A stretch of DNA of 64,000 nucleotides. It comes from Plantago major. Its lineage: Eukaryota; Streptophyta; Magnoliopsida; Lamiales; Plantaginaceae. The notes under the pieces are model-generated. The model did not search any database and was not told the DNA's origin. It saw nothing but the letters and a program-made list of their open reading frames with translations. The first letter of the stretch is position 1, and each line of letters begins with the position of its first letter. A program made the translations under genes and the position numbers. Positions 19,847 through 31,979 of this stretch are shown here, piece after piece. Location: positions 868,001-932,000 of the forward strand of contig CM048843.1 in assembly GCA_026545765.1 (NCBI GenBank), given 5' to 3'.

Positions 19847-22800
19847 ATGAGGCCTATATTGATGAAAGGCCATGAAAGGCCCTTGACCTTTTTGAAGTAC
19901 AACAGAGAAGGTGATCTGCTATTCTCCTGCGCCAAAGATCACAATCCCACCGTCTGGTTCGCTGATAATGGGGAGCGTCTCGGTACTTACATCGGCCATA
20001 ATGGTGCCGTTTGGTCCTGCGACATCTCTCGTAAGTTTAATTGAAAAATTCATGGAATTTGACTGAGTTGTTATCTTTTTCTTCTTGTTGAGCTGGAAAA
20101 GATTCAATTTTTATTGCTTTTCTTGTTTTGTTTAGTGGATTGCGAGGATTTATTAGAGGGCTATTACGAGTTTGATGAGTTATTTGAAACTAATTTTTTT
20201 TTAATTCATAACAGTGAAGGATTTTGATAAGAATGATCTGGTTGTAGATGATTTTAGCTGCTGAGGGTTCAATTCTGATTAATATATGTGAAAGATTGTT
20301 AGTTTGATAAGCTATTGGACTTTAAGCTATTTAGGGGATTTAAGTTTAACTGATTTTGTTACCTGGTTGTGATTAGAAATTCATGGAACTATACTGAGTT
20401 CTCTTTTTTCTTCTTGTTCAGCTGGAAAATATTCAATTTTTATTGCTTTTTTTTTTTGTTTTTTTTAATGTCTTCCGAGGATTTATTAGAGGGCTATTGC
20501 GAGTTTGATGAGTTAATTGAAGCTAGTATTAGTTTGCTACAAGGATTTTGATAAGAAAGATCTGATTATAGATTATTTTAGCTGCTAAAGGTTCAATTCT
20601 TATAAATAGATATGTAAGATTGTGAGTTCGATCAGCTATTGGAACTTTAAAGCCTTTTAGGGGATTTAAGTTGCTATAGGTTCAATCTTTTTTAATACGG
20701 AGTATTAGTGAAATAAGTGTTAGTTTATTAACGTGGGTTTGATGAGCTAATTTGAAACTCTTTGTTGTTAGGGGATTCATCGAGGCTTATTACTGGAAGT
20801 GCTGATCAGACTGCGAAGCTCTGGGATGTGAAGTCAGGAAGTGTGGTTTACACATTCAATTTTGATGCGCCGGCTAGGTCGGTGGATTTTTCAATTGGGG
20901 ATAAGCTCGCGGTCATTACAACTGATCCGTTTATGGCAAACACCTCTGCGATTCACATCAAACGAATTACCAGAGATCCGGAGGACCGTAAGTGATTACC
21001 TTGTTGACATAGGCTAAGTAATTTTTTTTTTGCTACCATATGACATTGTCAGTGTGCACATTGAAGTTACAGTTTTGATGCATGTGATGCTATTTCCCTC
21101 ATTATATATTCCCCTTTTGACAAAGTAAAGAGTGCGAGCAAACTTCCGGAGAACGCACTTTGTTGTTTACATGAATACGAGGGTAGGTTTCACAATAGAA
21201 TGAACAAGAGGAGAATTATGTTTAATCACGGAGTATGAGTAGTATTTGTCATAGTTAACCTCTTACAGGTCAATTTAGGTGTCCTTTTTCTATTTTTGAT
21301 ATGTGAGAGAAGATATCTTATACATATTCTGATAGTTAACGTTGCTTGCAAATACACTTCTACGGCTCAGTTTTTACAAACAAAAAACTTGTAATTTGAT
21401 TTTTGATATAATGACCTCTTCAATGTTGTACCTATCAAACTCTACTTGGACTCAATGTTTCCGAAGTACTCTGTTGATACTCGAATGGTGGCTTAAAGTT
21501 TTATGTTGTGGAATTGCAGAGACCAGTGATTCTGTTCTTGTTCTTAAGGGGCCTCAAGGAAGAATTAACAGAGCAGTTTGGGGACCTCTCAACAGGACTA
21601 TAATCAGTGGAGGTGAAGATTCAGTACTTCGTTTGTGGGATGCTGAGGTTTGTGTTCTCATCAAAGGCAGTTTTAAAATTTTCTGATCCTAGGGGAAAGG
21701 AAAAATAAGAGACTTTGTCACCTTCAAGTTATGCTTTTACCTATATAAATGGTTCATCTAGTGAATGCTGACAATTGGCTCGGAATCCTTTTCTGATTGC
21801 AGACTGGAAAATTACTGAAAGAGAGTGACAAGGAGGATGGCCACAAAAAGCCTATTACTTCACTTTCAAAATCAACCGATGGGTCACATTTTATCACTGG
21901 ATCACTGGACAAATCTGCAAAAGTATGCGTCTTTTCCACTTAATTTCTAAATTATTATGCTTGTGTCTGATTTCGTAGTTAATAGGCTGTTGTGTCTGTG
22001 TTTAACAGCTCTGGGACATTAGAACTTTAAAGCTCATCAAGACCTATGTGACGGAAAGTCCAGTAAATGCAGTGACGATGTCTCCTCTTCTTGATCATGT
22101 AAGTGGTTCAAAGTGGATCACCGCACTATGCAATTCCCTTCTAACCTGTTTCCATTAGTTCTGGACTTGATTTTGAATTAGGGTAATAGGCTTTGGTGAA
22201 AGAAGTGAGATTTTAGGAGTAAAGTGAATTTTGTTCTCAATGGATAGAGTAAATTGCAATGACGTGAAAAAACTCCAATACCTGTGTGGAGACTATTGAA
22301 ACCAATATCGTGAAGGTTACGGTTTCAAAAGCCAGAATTCAAAGTTCATAATTGCCTACTAGTCAGAGGTCAAAACAAGGTGTATGATTTTGCAACATTC
22401 TTGGATTGTATCCGTTCACTTTATTCCCCTTGGGGGTTTTCTCACTTGGGAAAGGCTGGGTCAGTGCAATTTTATCAAATCATTCAATGTCCTGAGAGAT
22501 GTATTGTTGGTTCACTGTATTTCATTGCTAAAACTTGACAACTTGTTATAAATTCTATGAATGTAATGCTGTACACTGGCTGAGATTTCTTTGAAAATTG
22601 GGTGCAGAGCTTTCAGTATAATTTATCCTTCTGTTTCTCGATTTCCTCTATGGATTTTTTTACCTGACTGTATCATGACCTTCATGGCATGGACAGATTG
22701 TTCTTGGAGGTGGTCAGGATGCATCATCTGTCACAACTACTGATCATCGTGCTGGAAAGTTTGAGGCCAAGTTCTATGACAAGGTGCTCACTTAGTTCCA

Positions 22801-23236
22801 GACCAGGAGTGCTTTAGTGGTGAATCATTTTTTATTTTAGTTTAGGACCCCGCTTGACTTTTTTTTTTTTTTATCTCCTTGTTATGTAAACAGATCCTTG
22901 GAGAGCAAATAGGAGGTGTCAAAGGCCACTTCGGACCGATAAATGCCCTGGCATTCAATCCAGATGGGAAAAGGTTAGTTAATTCTTCTGTGCACGTCGC
23001 TTTTGTGATGCCTCACATTTCACCGACCTAGGACTGAAGTTCGGCATGCTCATACGTTTGTGCTTAGAGTGCTTGCATGAATATATTGCAGCACATATTT
23101 ATAACAACATGAGAAAATGAAACATGAATTCTAATGGTTATTCTTTCTTGCCATCGACAGCTTTTCAAGTGGAGGGGAAGACGGATATGTGAGATTGCAC
23201 CACTTTGATCAAGATTACTTCAACATCAGAATTTAA
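19847..23236 (+). CDS. TIF3I1: Eukaryotic translation initiation factor 3 subunit I (eIF3i)
   Basis: This encodes the WD40 beta-propeller subunit I of the eIF3 complex, which in the cytoplasm helps load mRNA on the 40S ribosome. Eight exons fit GT-AG sites and phase: 19,847-20,030; 20,772-20,987; 21,520-21,647; 21,803-21,922; 22,009-22,098; 22,697-22,783; 22,894-22,973; 23,161-23,236. They sum to 981 nt and 326 residues, close to the usual ~328. The start [19 protein letters not shown] and phrases such as [41 protein letters not shown] and [12 protein letters not shown] are diagnostic. About seven WD40 repeats are present. The 5' flank is the LTR of element A, about 300 bp upstream. Intron 1 contains a tandem duplication. 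No defect is seen. Confidence 0.96.
20044..20671 (+). repeat. Tandem duplication inside eIF3i intron 1
   Basis: Two adjacent copies of about 300 bp (20,044-20,345 and 20,376-20,671, offset about 335 bp) share landmarks such as AAATTCATGGAA, GAGGATTTATTAGAGGGCTA, GAGTTTGATGAGTTA and AGGGGATTTAAG in the same order. They differ by scattered substitutions and poly-T length. The duplication is purely intronic. Confidence 0.85.
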
Positions 23237-23735
23237 ACCTTAACCACCGGGTTGTTGATGAAAGACAGTTCTTGCTTTGTTGTCCTAGAATTTTGTCTTT
23301 TAATGGTTGAGCTAATTTTGCACTGGAGCTGAATTAATACAGTTGTTTTCAACATAATATTGGTTATTGTAAGCTTCCCTTAATGTTGTGTGCCATATTT
23401 TCAACCACATACTGTACTTCTAGATCTTTTGCTTCAATTGTCAAATGGGATGTCCTCACGCAAGCTTGTACTCCATTCACCCATTTTACCTGTACCTGTT
23501 AGGGTCAGCAGGCTTTCTTGACTAAAAAATGAGATAAAAGTAGACAAAAGGCTTGATGAAAATTACTATAGTAGGCCTCCGTCCTGTAGAACTACTTACG
23601 TAACATCCCATCGAGGTTGGGTGAATATATGTAGACCACAACTTTCCTATGGTATGAGGACTTTAGGATGATTCTAAAAAGTAAATCTGTACGGATTGAG
23701 GTTCAAAGCGGACAATATAATATGTGTGTTGGACA
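23237..23735. other. Intergenic, eIF3i 3' flank
   Basis: This stretch holds the 3' untranslated region and downstream flank of eIF3i up to the target duplication of the hAT element. No gene, repeat or structured element was recognised. Confidence 0.6.
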
Positions 23736-24234
23736 CTCATGAGTAGGGTTGAGCATCGGTTCAGAACCGAACCGAACCGAATAAAACCGAAAACCGAAAT
23801 AGTATGGTTTTGTCAAACTGAGAACCGAACCGATCTGAGTTCGGTTTCGGCCCGAACCGAACCGATTTTTATCGGTTCGGTTCGGGCCAAAACCGAACAG
23901 AACCTAACTTTATTTTAAAAAAAAAATAGAAAAACACCAAAAACAAGCATAATGCAGAACAGATTGTTAGCTGTTGTCCCCAATGGCCAATTCCATACAT
24001 ACAAAATCCCAAGTCCAAACACAAGTCACAAGTGCATTGATTAAAACACAATAAAAGATCATCCAACAAGATACAATCCAATGAATCCATAGTAAAAAGT
24101 TACAAGGACATATTACAATCCATAGAATCCAAACAACAAACGATTACAAGTCATAAATTAGTCTAAAAGTTTATTACATGCCGATAAATAGTAGTATCCA
24201 AAATACTCCAAGTCTCCAACAAATCTCATCAACA

Positions 24235-26605
24235 TCAAGGTTCCACAATGTAAATGACATTGTCATCCTCATCAACTCCAACGGTTTTCAATTCTATGAA
24301 GACAAAAGAATCAACAATTAGGTATTGGATAGCAAAGAATAGGATAAAAGTGTATCAAGCAAACAACAAGCAAAACATATCAAGCAACAAAGATAAATAG
24401 ATAATTATAATATTACCTTCTTCAATTTCCTCCATCTCTTCCAAATCCTTCAGGTTCTCTTCCATGTCACGAATTTCTCTACGTTTCCTTGCTCGAATCC
24501 AATCTTGAGTACAAATCAAGGCTTGCACGGTCTAGTAATGTGAAAAGAAACAAATAAATAAAGCATAAACTTAATAAATAAGCTAGATTAAATAATGAAT
24601 ATAAAGAAACTAAGAGTTTAGAGTTACATTACCGATGGATTCAAAGAGCTTCTAAATTGATCAACTTGACGACCTCCGGCACTAAAAGCGGATTCCGAAG
24701 CTACGATAGATAAAGGAATAGCAAGAATATCACGCGCCATCTTTGAAACAATTGGATAACGGTGTTCATTCAAACCCCACCAAGATAATGCATCTAACTC
24801 CTCTTCCTCCGGTCCCAAATCATCACCCAAATACCTCTCAAACTCACTTCTTTGTATCACATTGGTTCCCTTCAACTTCTTAGCTTTCTCCAAATGCATT
24901 TGACGACGACTACCAACTTCAAGATTGGGATCACCACTAGTTTGGGCAGTTTGGAAAGCCACACTAGTGTATTTGACCTATACTCATCATATAGCTCATT
25001 AGCACACGTCTTCACTTGTATAGCTAATTCTCTAGCTTTTACTTCCCCAAACATTTCTCCTAGACTCACAACAACAACTTCAAACTTGGCATGTGGAACC
25101 ATCATGTTAATCTTCTCCAAATCACCCCAATACTTGTTATATTTTTCTTGCATGACTAGGGCCATTGATTGCATTTTTTTCATCTCTATTTTCACTCCAT
25201 TCACTCAACAATGAAAGAACGTCACAAATTTCATTTAGTCCCTTGTTGCTTGTCAAATACAAAGCACCAGAAATGCGCTTTGTCACTCCATAGAATCCTT
25301 TCAAAAACACAACCAACTTCTCCACATTCACCCAATCATTGTCATCAGGAGCCATTTCATCAAGCTTATCAGAAACAGGTAAGTCAATTCCATCAATAGC
25401 TTGTCTCAATTTGCAAGCGGCATCTAACATGCTATATGTGGAATTCCAACGAGTTGGGCAATCTTGGGATAACAAAGCTTTTGTATCTATATTATGTCTC
25501 TTCGCAAGATCTTTCAATCTTTGAAATCTTGAAGGAGAGTTCCTGATATATTTCACAGCACATCTGATTCTATTGATGGATGTTTGATCATCTCTAATGC
25601 CATCCCACACAATAAGGTTAATGATATGAGCTATGCATCTCATGTGAATGTATTTGCCCTTACAAATACCCTCATAACGCTCAATCATTCTTCCCAAATA
25701 AGCACATGCAGTGTTATTAGGTCCAGCATTATCAACAGTCACAGTAAAAAGCTTACTCTCAATACCCCATGCAACAAGACACTCCTCAATACCTTTTCCA
25801 ATGGCTTGACCACTATGACTAGTAATAGTGCAAAAGTTAATGATCCTTTTTTGTAACTTCCATTCATTATCAACAAAATGAGCCGTGATGCACATATAAT
25901 TCAACTTCTGATTAGACGTCCATGTGTTAGTAGTAATGCTAACTCTTTGACAAGAATCTCTAAACACACCTTTAATTTCAACATTAACTTTTCAACCTTT
26001 TAAAGTTTAAGAACATCACGTGCAATAGTAAAACGTGACAAACAAGTGTATTTAGGACAAGCAGCTTCCATGACACGTACAAAACCAGGTGACTCAGCAA
26101 ATCTAAAAGAGCATTCTTCAAGAATTATCATTTCAACAATAGCTTATCTAACTTCAGTCAAATTCACAGTACCAAATGTCAATTTCCCATCACCCCCTTC
26201 TCCATCCACAAACCCAGGTCTAAAGTTCAACTCATTTTGTTTTCCTTTATTTGCAGGATTATGTAAACATTTGTCAACATGCGATCTAATATTCGTTGTA
26301 CCATTCCTAACAGTACAACATCCAAAAGTAGCATCACAATACTTACATTCAGCCCTAGGGCCCGTGTTGTCCACATACTCCACGAAATGCTTCCAAAATG
26401 GCGACTTCTTTGTTTTTCTAGTTCTCACATAATTGCGCCCATCCGTGAGTTTCTTATGTGGTGGTAATGTACTTTGAATTTCTTCCAATTCTTCAACAGT
26501 AAAAGAATTGGTGGACAAGTTTACAGAACCCGTCTGAGTCGTGTCCAAGTCCTCAGCACCCATCTCCAAGTCTACAGAAACCGAAGCTGTCCTTTTTGGA
26601 GGCAT
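24235..26605 (-). pseudogene. hAT transposase (zf-BED, RNase H-like core, hAT C-terminal dimerisation)
   Basis: The transposase reads from MPPKRTASVSVDLEMG (26,605). A BED zinc finger (CKYCDATFGC...HVDKC, about residues 88-115) is followed by the catalytic core (TNTWTSNQKLNYMCITAHF; TVDNAGPNN with the second Asp; CIAHIINLIV) and the C-terminal hAT dimerisation region (RYPIVSKMARDILAIPLSIV, ASESAFSAGGR with the catalytic Glu). The 3' end uses two small introns: exons end and start at 24,633, 24,531-24,417 and 24,293-24,235, joined in phase to finish VDEDDNVIYIVEP. The gene is broken by an in-frame stop at 26,144-26,146, a second stop and a frame change near 26,000, and frame changes near 25,195 and 24,970. 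A multi-exon Ac/Tam3-like transposase is clear; function is lost. Confidence 0.9.
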
Positions 26606-27173
26606 CTACGATTCAAAAAACATACTGTAAATATAAAATCCCCAAACAGAAGTTCAAAAGGCATAATGTGAACATGAATTACATAAAAATCCCATACAGA
26701 AGTTCAAAAAGCATACTGTCTAAACTTGTAACAAAAACAAAAAGCATACTGTCATAAACTTACGGTGCAAGAAGTTTGCGAATCCGTGGTTGCAACTTGC
26801 AAGTTAAACAAACTTGAGATGGATTGGTTGGTTGGAACACAGTAACCTGTTCAAAATCCCCAAACAGAAGGTTCAGGTATACTTTCGTCTCAATTAAGAT
26901 CAAATCAAAATCCCCAAACAGAATGTAATTAAAATTGGTTAGAGAAGGTTGTTTACCAAGCTATTGGATGACGCAAACAAGAGTAAAACTCATCTGCTAC
27001 TTCAAAAGCAACTTTACCTCTGCAAACAGAACATTAACAAAATTTGGTCTTAATGACGCAACAAAACTGGGGGAGGAAATTGAATGGAGGAAACTGGTGG
27101 AGGAAATTTGGTCTTAATGATGCAACAGAACATTTACAGTACCTGATTGGAGTTTGATTGGAGTTCGTAGAGA

Positions 27174-27436
27174 GTGACAGTCGACTGGTGGAGGAGATCG
27201 GCGTGGTGGTGGAGGAGATCGACGAGGAGAGTGACAATCGACTGGTGGAGGAGAGTGACAGTCGGTGTGGTGGCGGAGGAGATCGGCGAGGAGAGTGACA
27301 GTCGACTGGTGGAGGAGAGTGACAGTCGGCGACTCGGTGTGGTGGCAGTCGATTGGTGGTGGAGGTCCTGGAGGAGATCGGCATGGTGGGCTGGTGGCAG
27401 TCGACTGGTGGAGGTCCGGAGGAGATCGGCGAGTAG
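27174..27436 (-). repeat. GC-rich minisatellite in the hAT element leader
   Basis: Imperfect units containing GTCGACTGGTGGAGGAGA and GGAGATCGGCG alternate with GAGAGTGACAGTCG over about 260 bp. It lies upstream of the transposase start on the minus strand, in the presumed 5' leader. It can be read as low-complexity Ser/Pro/Arg protein, but nothing suggests it is translated. Confidence 0.75.
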
Positions 27437-27793
27437 TAGTGGCTGGTGGGCTGGAGGAATTTGGAAAGGATTTTGGGTGAATTAGGTTTTTGGATAAGAT
27501 AGAGTAGTATAAAATATATGTCTTCCGTTTTTTTCGGTTTATGTCGGTTTGGACCGAAAACCGTCGGTTTTAAATCGAACCGAAAACCGAATAATTAAAA
27601 ATCCTGGAACCGAGTCGGTTCGGTTTCGGCCGGTTTTTCGGTTCGGTCTCGTTTCTGCTCAGTCCTGCTCATGAGTGACCTTGCTGGTCCATTGATGGTG
27701 GGTCGTTATAACTTACATATCCCATTTCTAGCCGTCACATATAATTTCAAACAAAGGAAGGTACATTTTTACACATTTTCCACTTAAAATATA

Positions 27794-27932
27794 CTCCCTC
27801 CGTCCCTAAAGTTACATTATATAATTGAATTGAACATTTTACATTAACGGTTTAAGATTAAATCGGAGTCAAAGTTGGAAAACGTTGACTGTAAGAAGTC
27901 AAAACAAGACATTTGTTATGGGACGGAGGGAG
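27794..27932. mobile_element. Stowaway MITE (139 bp)
   Basis: Terminal inverted repeats CTCCCTCCGTCCC / GGGACGGAGGGAG are flanked by TA on both sides (27,792-27,793 and 27,933-27,934). It has no coding capacity. A stray end with GGGACGGAGGGGGTA at about 28,011-28,026 suggests a second, decayed copy beside it. Confidence 0.93.
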
Positions 27933-27934
27933 TA

Positions 27935-29353
27935 ACTTTTCACCACATTTTCATATATTATCATTTATTTTAATTTTCATCCAAGTACAGGTTTAAACAT
28001 GTTTTCGGGACGGGACGGAGGGGGTATACAATGTCTACCTTTATGAATTGGAATTCAAAAATATTTCATCCGGGTATGGCCCCTCGACATTGATATCGAT
28101 GACTCTATTGTGCACATAGATAGTATATATATGGGAATGGACAATGTTGGACTGTAGGAGTTAGAATATCCAAATATCACTCCATTTATAAATGCCAAGG
28201 TCATGCGTATCACTCCTAATTTGGAGAGCACTCCATTCATAAGTTGGTCCATAATATCGGAACTAAAACGATTAGTGCTTTGAGCAATTTAAAAATGTAT
28301 TAAATCAATAAGGATTCTATTGAAACTTTTCAAAATAAAAAAAATGTTACAAGCCCATCCAAAAAGAATCCAAACCCGTATATAAAAGTAAAATTGGATA
28401 TAGTATAAGATAAGAGTACATAAATCCTTCCTATCTTATTATTTATTGCTCCCGGTTAGTATTGTAGCTGCAAGAAATGGTAGTATATATTCGCATCTGA
28501 AAAGTACAAAAAAAAAAATGTTAAACTTACTACAACTTGTTACTGACCAAAGATGAATTGTTCGGATTGAATTATGGACGGGACAATAGTGTGAACACTT
28601 GCCCTTAAACCGGGATTCGGCCGCGTTGTGCTCAATTAGGTCCTTCACATCCATTTTGGTTTGTCTATTCAAATCGGTCATGATTTTCCACGTGTGCCCG
28701 TGTAGAAAGTGTTGCATAACCATAACCATATTCATAACACAACTAGTAAGCAGAATGAGAGTACGTCATACACTTAGGGTGAGAAGGATATAATTCTTCA
28801 TACAGTTTAGTAGAAAAATCTTGACTTCTATATGAATTTTACATTTAAATATAATAATGTTAGAATAATTAATACAAATGAATAATACAAAATACAAAAA
28901 GATTAATATAAATGGATTAATTTCAAACCTCCTCATATTATTGAAAAATTATAAAAATATAATGGTGCAGTGAGATGCCACCAATTTGAATGTGTTTCCA
29001 TCCACTGCATACACTATACAAGGGCTAACACCCGATCTATAAACTTCGATGCAAAATTTGGTCGGATAATGTTTTTGTGTGGGATCATAACGGGTCGGAC
29101 GCGTCAACATCTGGCTGAGGAATTATCTTGTCAAGAAAAATTGAAAATAGTAAGGTAAAATATGTTTATTGTGTTCCACGTTTGAAGTAGGCAAATGGTT
29201 TTGAGAAAATATATTACAGTATTGTGTTCCACGTTTAAAATAGGGATAGTATTTATCCCAATATAGCTTTTAGGAAACCACATAGTATACTCTTTAAACC
29301 TTTTTGGTTTATTAAAGAAAAAAAGGGGTAATTCGATTTAGCACTATTTTATA
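27935..29353. other. Intergenic, no gene recognised
   Basis: AT-rich sequence with no convincing reading frame. A minus-strand open stretch of 98 codons at 28,439-28,735 has no recognisable domain. A single Stowaway-type end lies at about 28,011-28,026. Confidence 0.5.
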
Positions 29354-29494
29354 CTCACTTCATTATTTATAAAACTTGTCATTTTACTATTCTGCGGTCA
29401 ACTGTTTCCGACTTTGACCCAAATTACTATTATCGATTAAGAGTAATTTGTGGTCAAAGTCAAAATGACAAGTTTTATAAAAAAACGGAGGGAG
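29354..29494. mobile_element. Stowaway MITE (141 bp)
   Basis: Inverted ends (CTCACTTCATT... and ...AACGGAGGGAG) continue inward as TTATAAAACTTGTCATTTT on both sides, so nearly the whole element folds back. TA flanks it at 29,352-29,353 and 29,495-29,496. It lies about 170 bp upstream of the TATA box of the defensin-like gene. Confidence 0.88.
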
Positions 29495-29666
29495 TACATA
29501 ATATGGACCTCGGATTTTCTTTAATTTAAATGTAAATTAAATGGAAACGTACTTAATTAGTAACCTGTTATAAGTGGTAGTAGTCATGGATTACCAAAAT
29601 ATACATGTGGACCAGGTACCAACATGAAACATTTCAAAATCTATCTGCCCATGTTTCAGTTTCAGC

Positions 29667-29676
29667 CTATAAAAAG
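29667..29676 (+). promoter_or_regulatory. TATA box of the defensin-like gene
   Basis: CTATAAAAAG lies 91 bp upstream of the ATG at 29,758, a usual distance for a short plant 5' UTR. The following sequence is CA-rich leader without an upstream ATG. Confidence 0.7.
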
Positions 29677-29757
29677 GTCTCATAATAAGACACCAATCAC
29701 CATCCAACACTAAGCACTCAGAGTCTATAGCAAGAGCAGCACTTTCTAAGATATCAG

Positions 29758-30136
29758 ATGGAGAAGGTTACAAGGTTGATCTTGTCACTACTGCTTGTTT
29801 CCCTGATGCTATCATGTAAGGAATTATTTCCCAAGCAACATCAATTTTCCCTTGTAGTTTGGTTGTCATTTCTTTATTATCTTGTTTTGCTAAATGGAGC
29901 CGTATGTTTTTCCTTTTATTTTATTTTTGACAGTTGGCGAAGGTTCTTCGCACCCCAATTATAATGTGAAGATAGGAAAGACATGTACGGCTGAGTTTTT
30001 TCATGAATGTAACAATGGAGGGATACAACACTGTGTTCAGTTGTGCAATAGAAGTTATCCTGCAAAAATTCTCAATTCTTACTGTGATTCTGGACCTGGT
30101 GCTGATAACGATTGTAGGTGCACCTTTTTCTGTTAA
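29758..30136 (+). CDS. Defensin-like cysteine-rich secreted peptide
   Basis: Two exons (29,758-29,815 and 29,934-30,136) encode 86 residues. Residues 1 to about 24 are a hydrophobic signal peptide (MEKVTRLILSLLLVSLML). The mature part has eight cysteines spaced C-X7-C-X7-C-X3-C-X12-C-X9-C-X-C-X3-C, with the C-X3-C and C-X-C pairs of the plant defensin-like (DEFL/LCR) fold. One phase-1 intron at the end of the signal peptide is the standard gene structure of this family. Such peptides are secreted and act in defence or in reproductive signalling; which one cannot be told here. A TATA box lies upstream. The gene is a singleton in this window and shows no defect. Reading past the donor would give a false longer frame. 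Confidence 0.85.
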
Positions 30137-30858
30137 TAGAAATGGCAATAAGTAGATATAAGATATTAATTAATTGACCGTGTAATGGGTCTGGTGACAT
30201 GTGAAATGTCAGTTCCTACTATGAATAATAAAAGTTGAGCAAATTTTATTGGAGCTGATTTAATACTAGTGTTATATTCTTATACAAACTTTTATGAGAA
30301 ATCATTTATATGATCATAACATGATGATATGTTACAAACATAACACCTTTAATTTCAAACATGGTGTGTTTGATATACATTACTTAATTAAAGACATATT
30401 ATGATAAAATACATCTGAAAAATAAAGAAACTGAAATTATTTTCAAAAAGGAAAAAAAAAGAAAGCCATAAATTTCAATAATATTTGAAAAACAAAGAAA
30501 CTATGGAAAAAAAGAGGAAAAAAATAAAATAAAAATTCAAAATAATTAAAATGATTTAAAGCATTGCTTACTTCTAAAGGTAATTTATCATTATTTAATT
30601 AAAATCATTATCTAATTTTGACGGTTATATTAGGTAAGAAAATTCGTTGGGTTATTTTAACATATTATGGGCCAAACTTATCAAATAAAAAATATTTTGG
30701 CAAACATTCCTAAATTTCAATCTAGTCCATCTAGTTTATCTTCTATTTAATTTTTATTGAAATTTACAAGTAAAAAAAAAAAAAAACTAGATTTTAGGCT
30801 TACATGTAAATATATATATATATATAAAAAAAAGTGAAGGGATATTTGTGATTACACA
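30137..30858. other. Intergenic, AT-rich
   Basis: 3' flank of the defensin-like gene, followed by A-rich low-complexity sequence and a short TA microsatellite at about 30,810-30,826. No gene was recognised. Confidence 0.5.
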
Positions 30859-31099
30859 AAGTCCCATGGAGACGGTATCTAGATAACTTATCTAGAGACG
30901 GTCTATGTTATCAATAAAATCATTTATGTTATTAATCAAAACGTCTATGTTGTTAACGAAATAATTCTTGTTATAATATGAAAAAAAAAGGCGATGTTGA
31001 GAACATATGTATTTTGATTAATAGTAACATCTATGATTTTCTTTACAATATAGGTTCGTCTTTAGATAAATTATCCAGAGACCGTCTCTCAGGAGACTT
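30859..31099. mobile_element. Foldback MITE with AGAGACGG ends (~241 bp)
   Basis: The left end (AAGTCCCATGGAGACGG, then ATAACTTATCTAGAGACGG) and the reverse complement of the right end (AAGTCTCCTGAGAGACGG, then ATAATTTATCTAAAGACG) align over about 40 bases. The interior is AT-rich and non-coding. No clear target duplication was found, so the superfamily is not assigned. Confidence 0.6.
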
Positions 31100-31513
31100 A
31101 CTCTTGTAATTAAACCAAATTTAATGAGTATTTTATGAAATTCACCATGGGTAATATAAATGATTTGTATAACATTTAATTACGTCAAATTCTTATGAAA
31201 ATTACGTTTTTATTTAACATGAGGAAAATCCATACCTTATTTGACACATCCACCAATTTACATTTATGTGACTCATACCGGTTTTACTACTTCAAATGGA
31301 AAAATTCAAAAAAATGTACCTTAAATTTTGACATTTATGTTTATGGTACTTTAGTTGTTACAGTTCGATTTGTGTACCTTTTGTTTACTTTTTGTCCAAT
31401 TTAAATACTCCGTTAGTCAAACTTAACAGAGATGTTAATGTTGATTGAGTTAGTGAGAACTAACGTTAAATAGTCGAATCTAACACTTTTTTGGGTTTTT
31501 CTCAACTTCAAAA

Positions 31514-31979
31514 TAGGGGTGTGCAAACAATCATCGACAAACCGTCACAAACCGCCTTATCTCACACAAGACGATTAATTTTTTTAAAATTATCGGGTTA
31601 AATTTTATAACTCATTAATGGTGGGTTGGTTGAGTAAACCGCAACCCACCCAATTCGCTATATTATTTACATAACAAAAAATGTATATATATTAAATAAA
31701 TTAATTGTCATTTAAATGAATATATAGAAATATATAAACTAAGAAACTACATAAGTGAAAATGGTACTTCATCATTTTACTTGCTTTCAAAATATTTTGT
31801 TAATTTGATGGATATGTTGATGAGTAATCTACCTTGATCCGCCAACCCACCGCCATTGTTATCACCCGACTGTCATGGGTTGAAAAATTATTCTACCGTA
31901 GTGGGTGGACAAATAATCACCCATGGCCAGGTGGGTTGGTTTGATTTTTTTAAATACCGCTTATACGTCTGCACCCCTA
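31514..31979. mobile_element. hAT-type MITE (466 bp)
   Basis: It begins TAGGGGTGTGCA and ends TGCACCCCTA. It is flanked by an identical 8-bp target duplication CTTCAAAA at 31,506-31,513 and 31,980-31,987. Inside, GTGGGTTGG/CCAACCCACC motifs recur near both ends, a usual subterminal pattern of hAT elements. It has no coding capacity and is unrelated at the ends to the larger hAT element at 23,744. Confidence 0.88.

Larger units (their letters stand above)
23744..27667 (-). mobile_element. hAT DNA transposon, degenerate autonomous copy
   Basis: The 3.92-kb element has terminal inverted repeats (TAGGGTTGAGCA on the left, CAGGACTGAGCA when the right end is reverse-complemented). It is flanked by an identical 8-bp target duplication, CTCATGAG, at 23,736-23,743 and 27,668-27,675. 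Both ends carry many subterminal CCGAACC/GGTTCGG repeats (23,758-23,900 and 27,530-27,645). It encodes a BED-finger hAT transposase on the minus strand. Low end identity and a damaged gene show it is old and inactive. Confidence 0.93.

Noticed and set aside
27034-27384. 116-codon Ser/Pro/Arg-rich open stretch on the minus strand
   Set aside because: It is the translated minisatellite in the leader of the hAT element; the transposase starts downstream at 26,605.
28011-28026. Second Stowaway element next to the one at 27,794
   Set aside because: Only one end is visible, so no element borders can be given.
28439-28735. 98-codon open stretch on the minus strand
   Set aside because: No domain, no splice context and no start context; probably chance.
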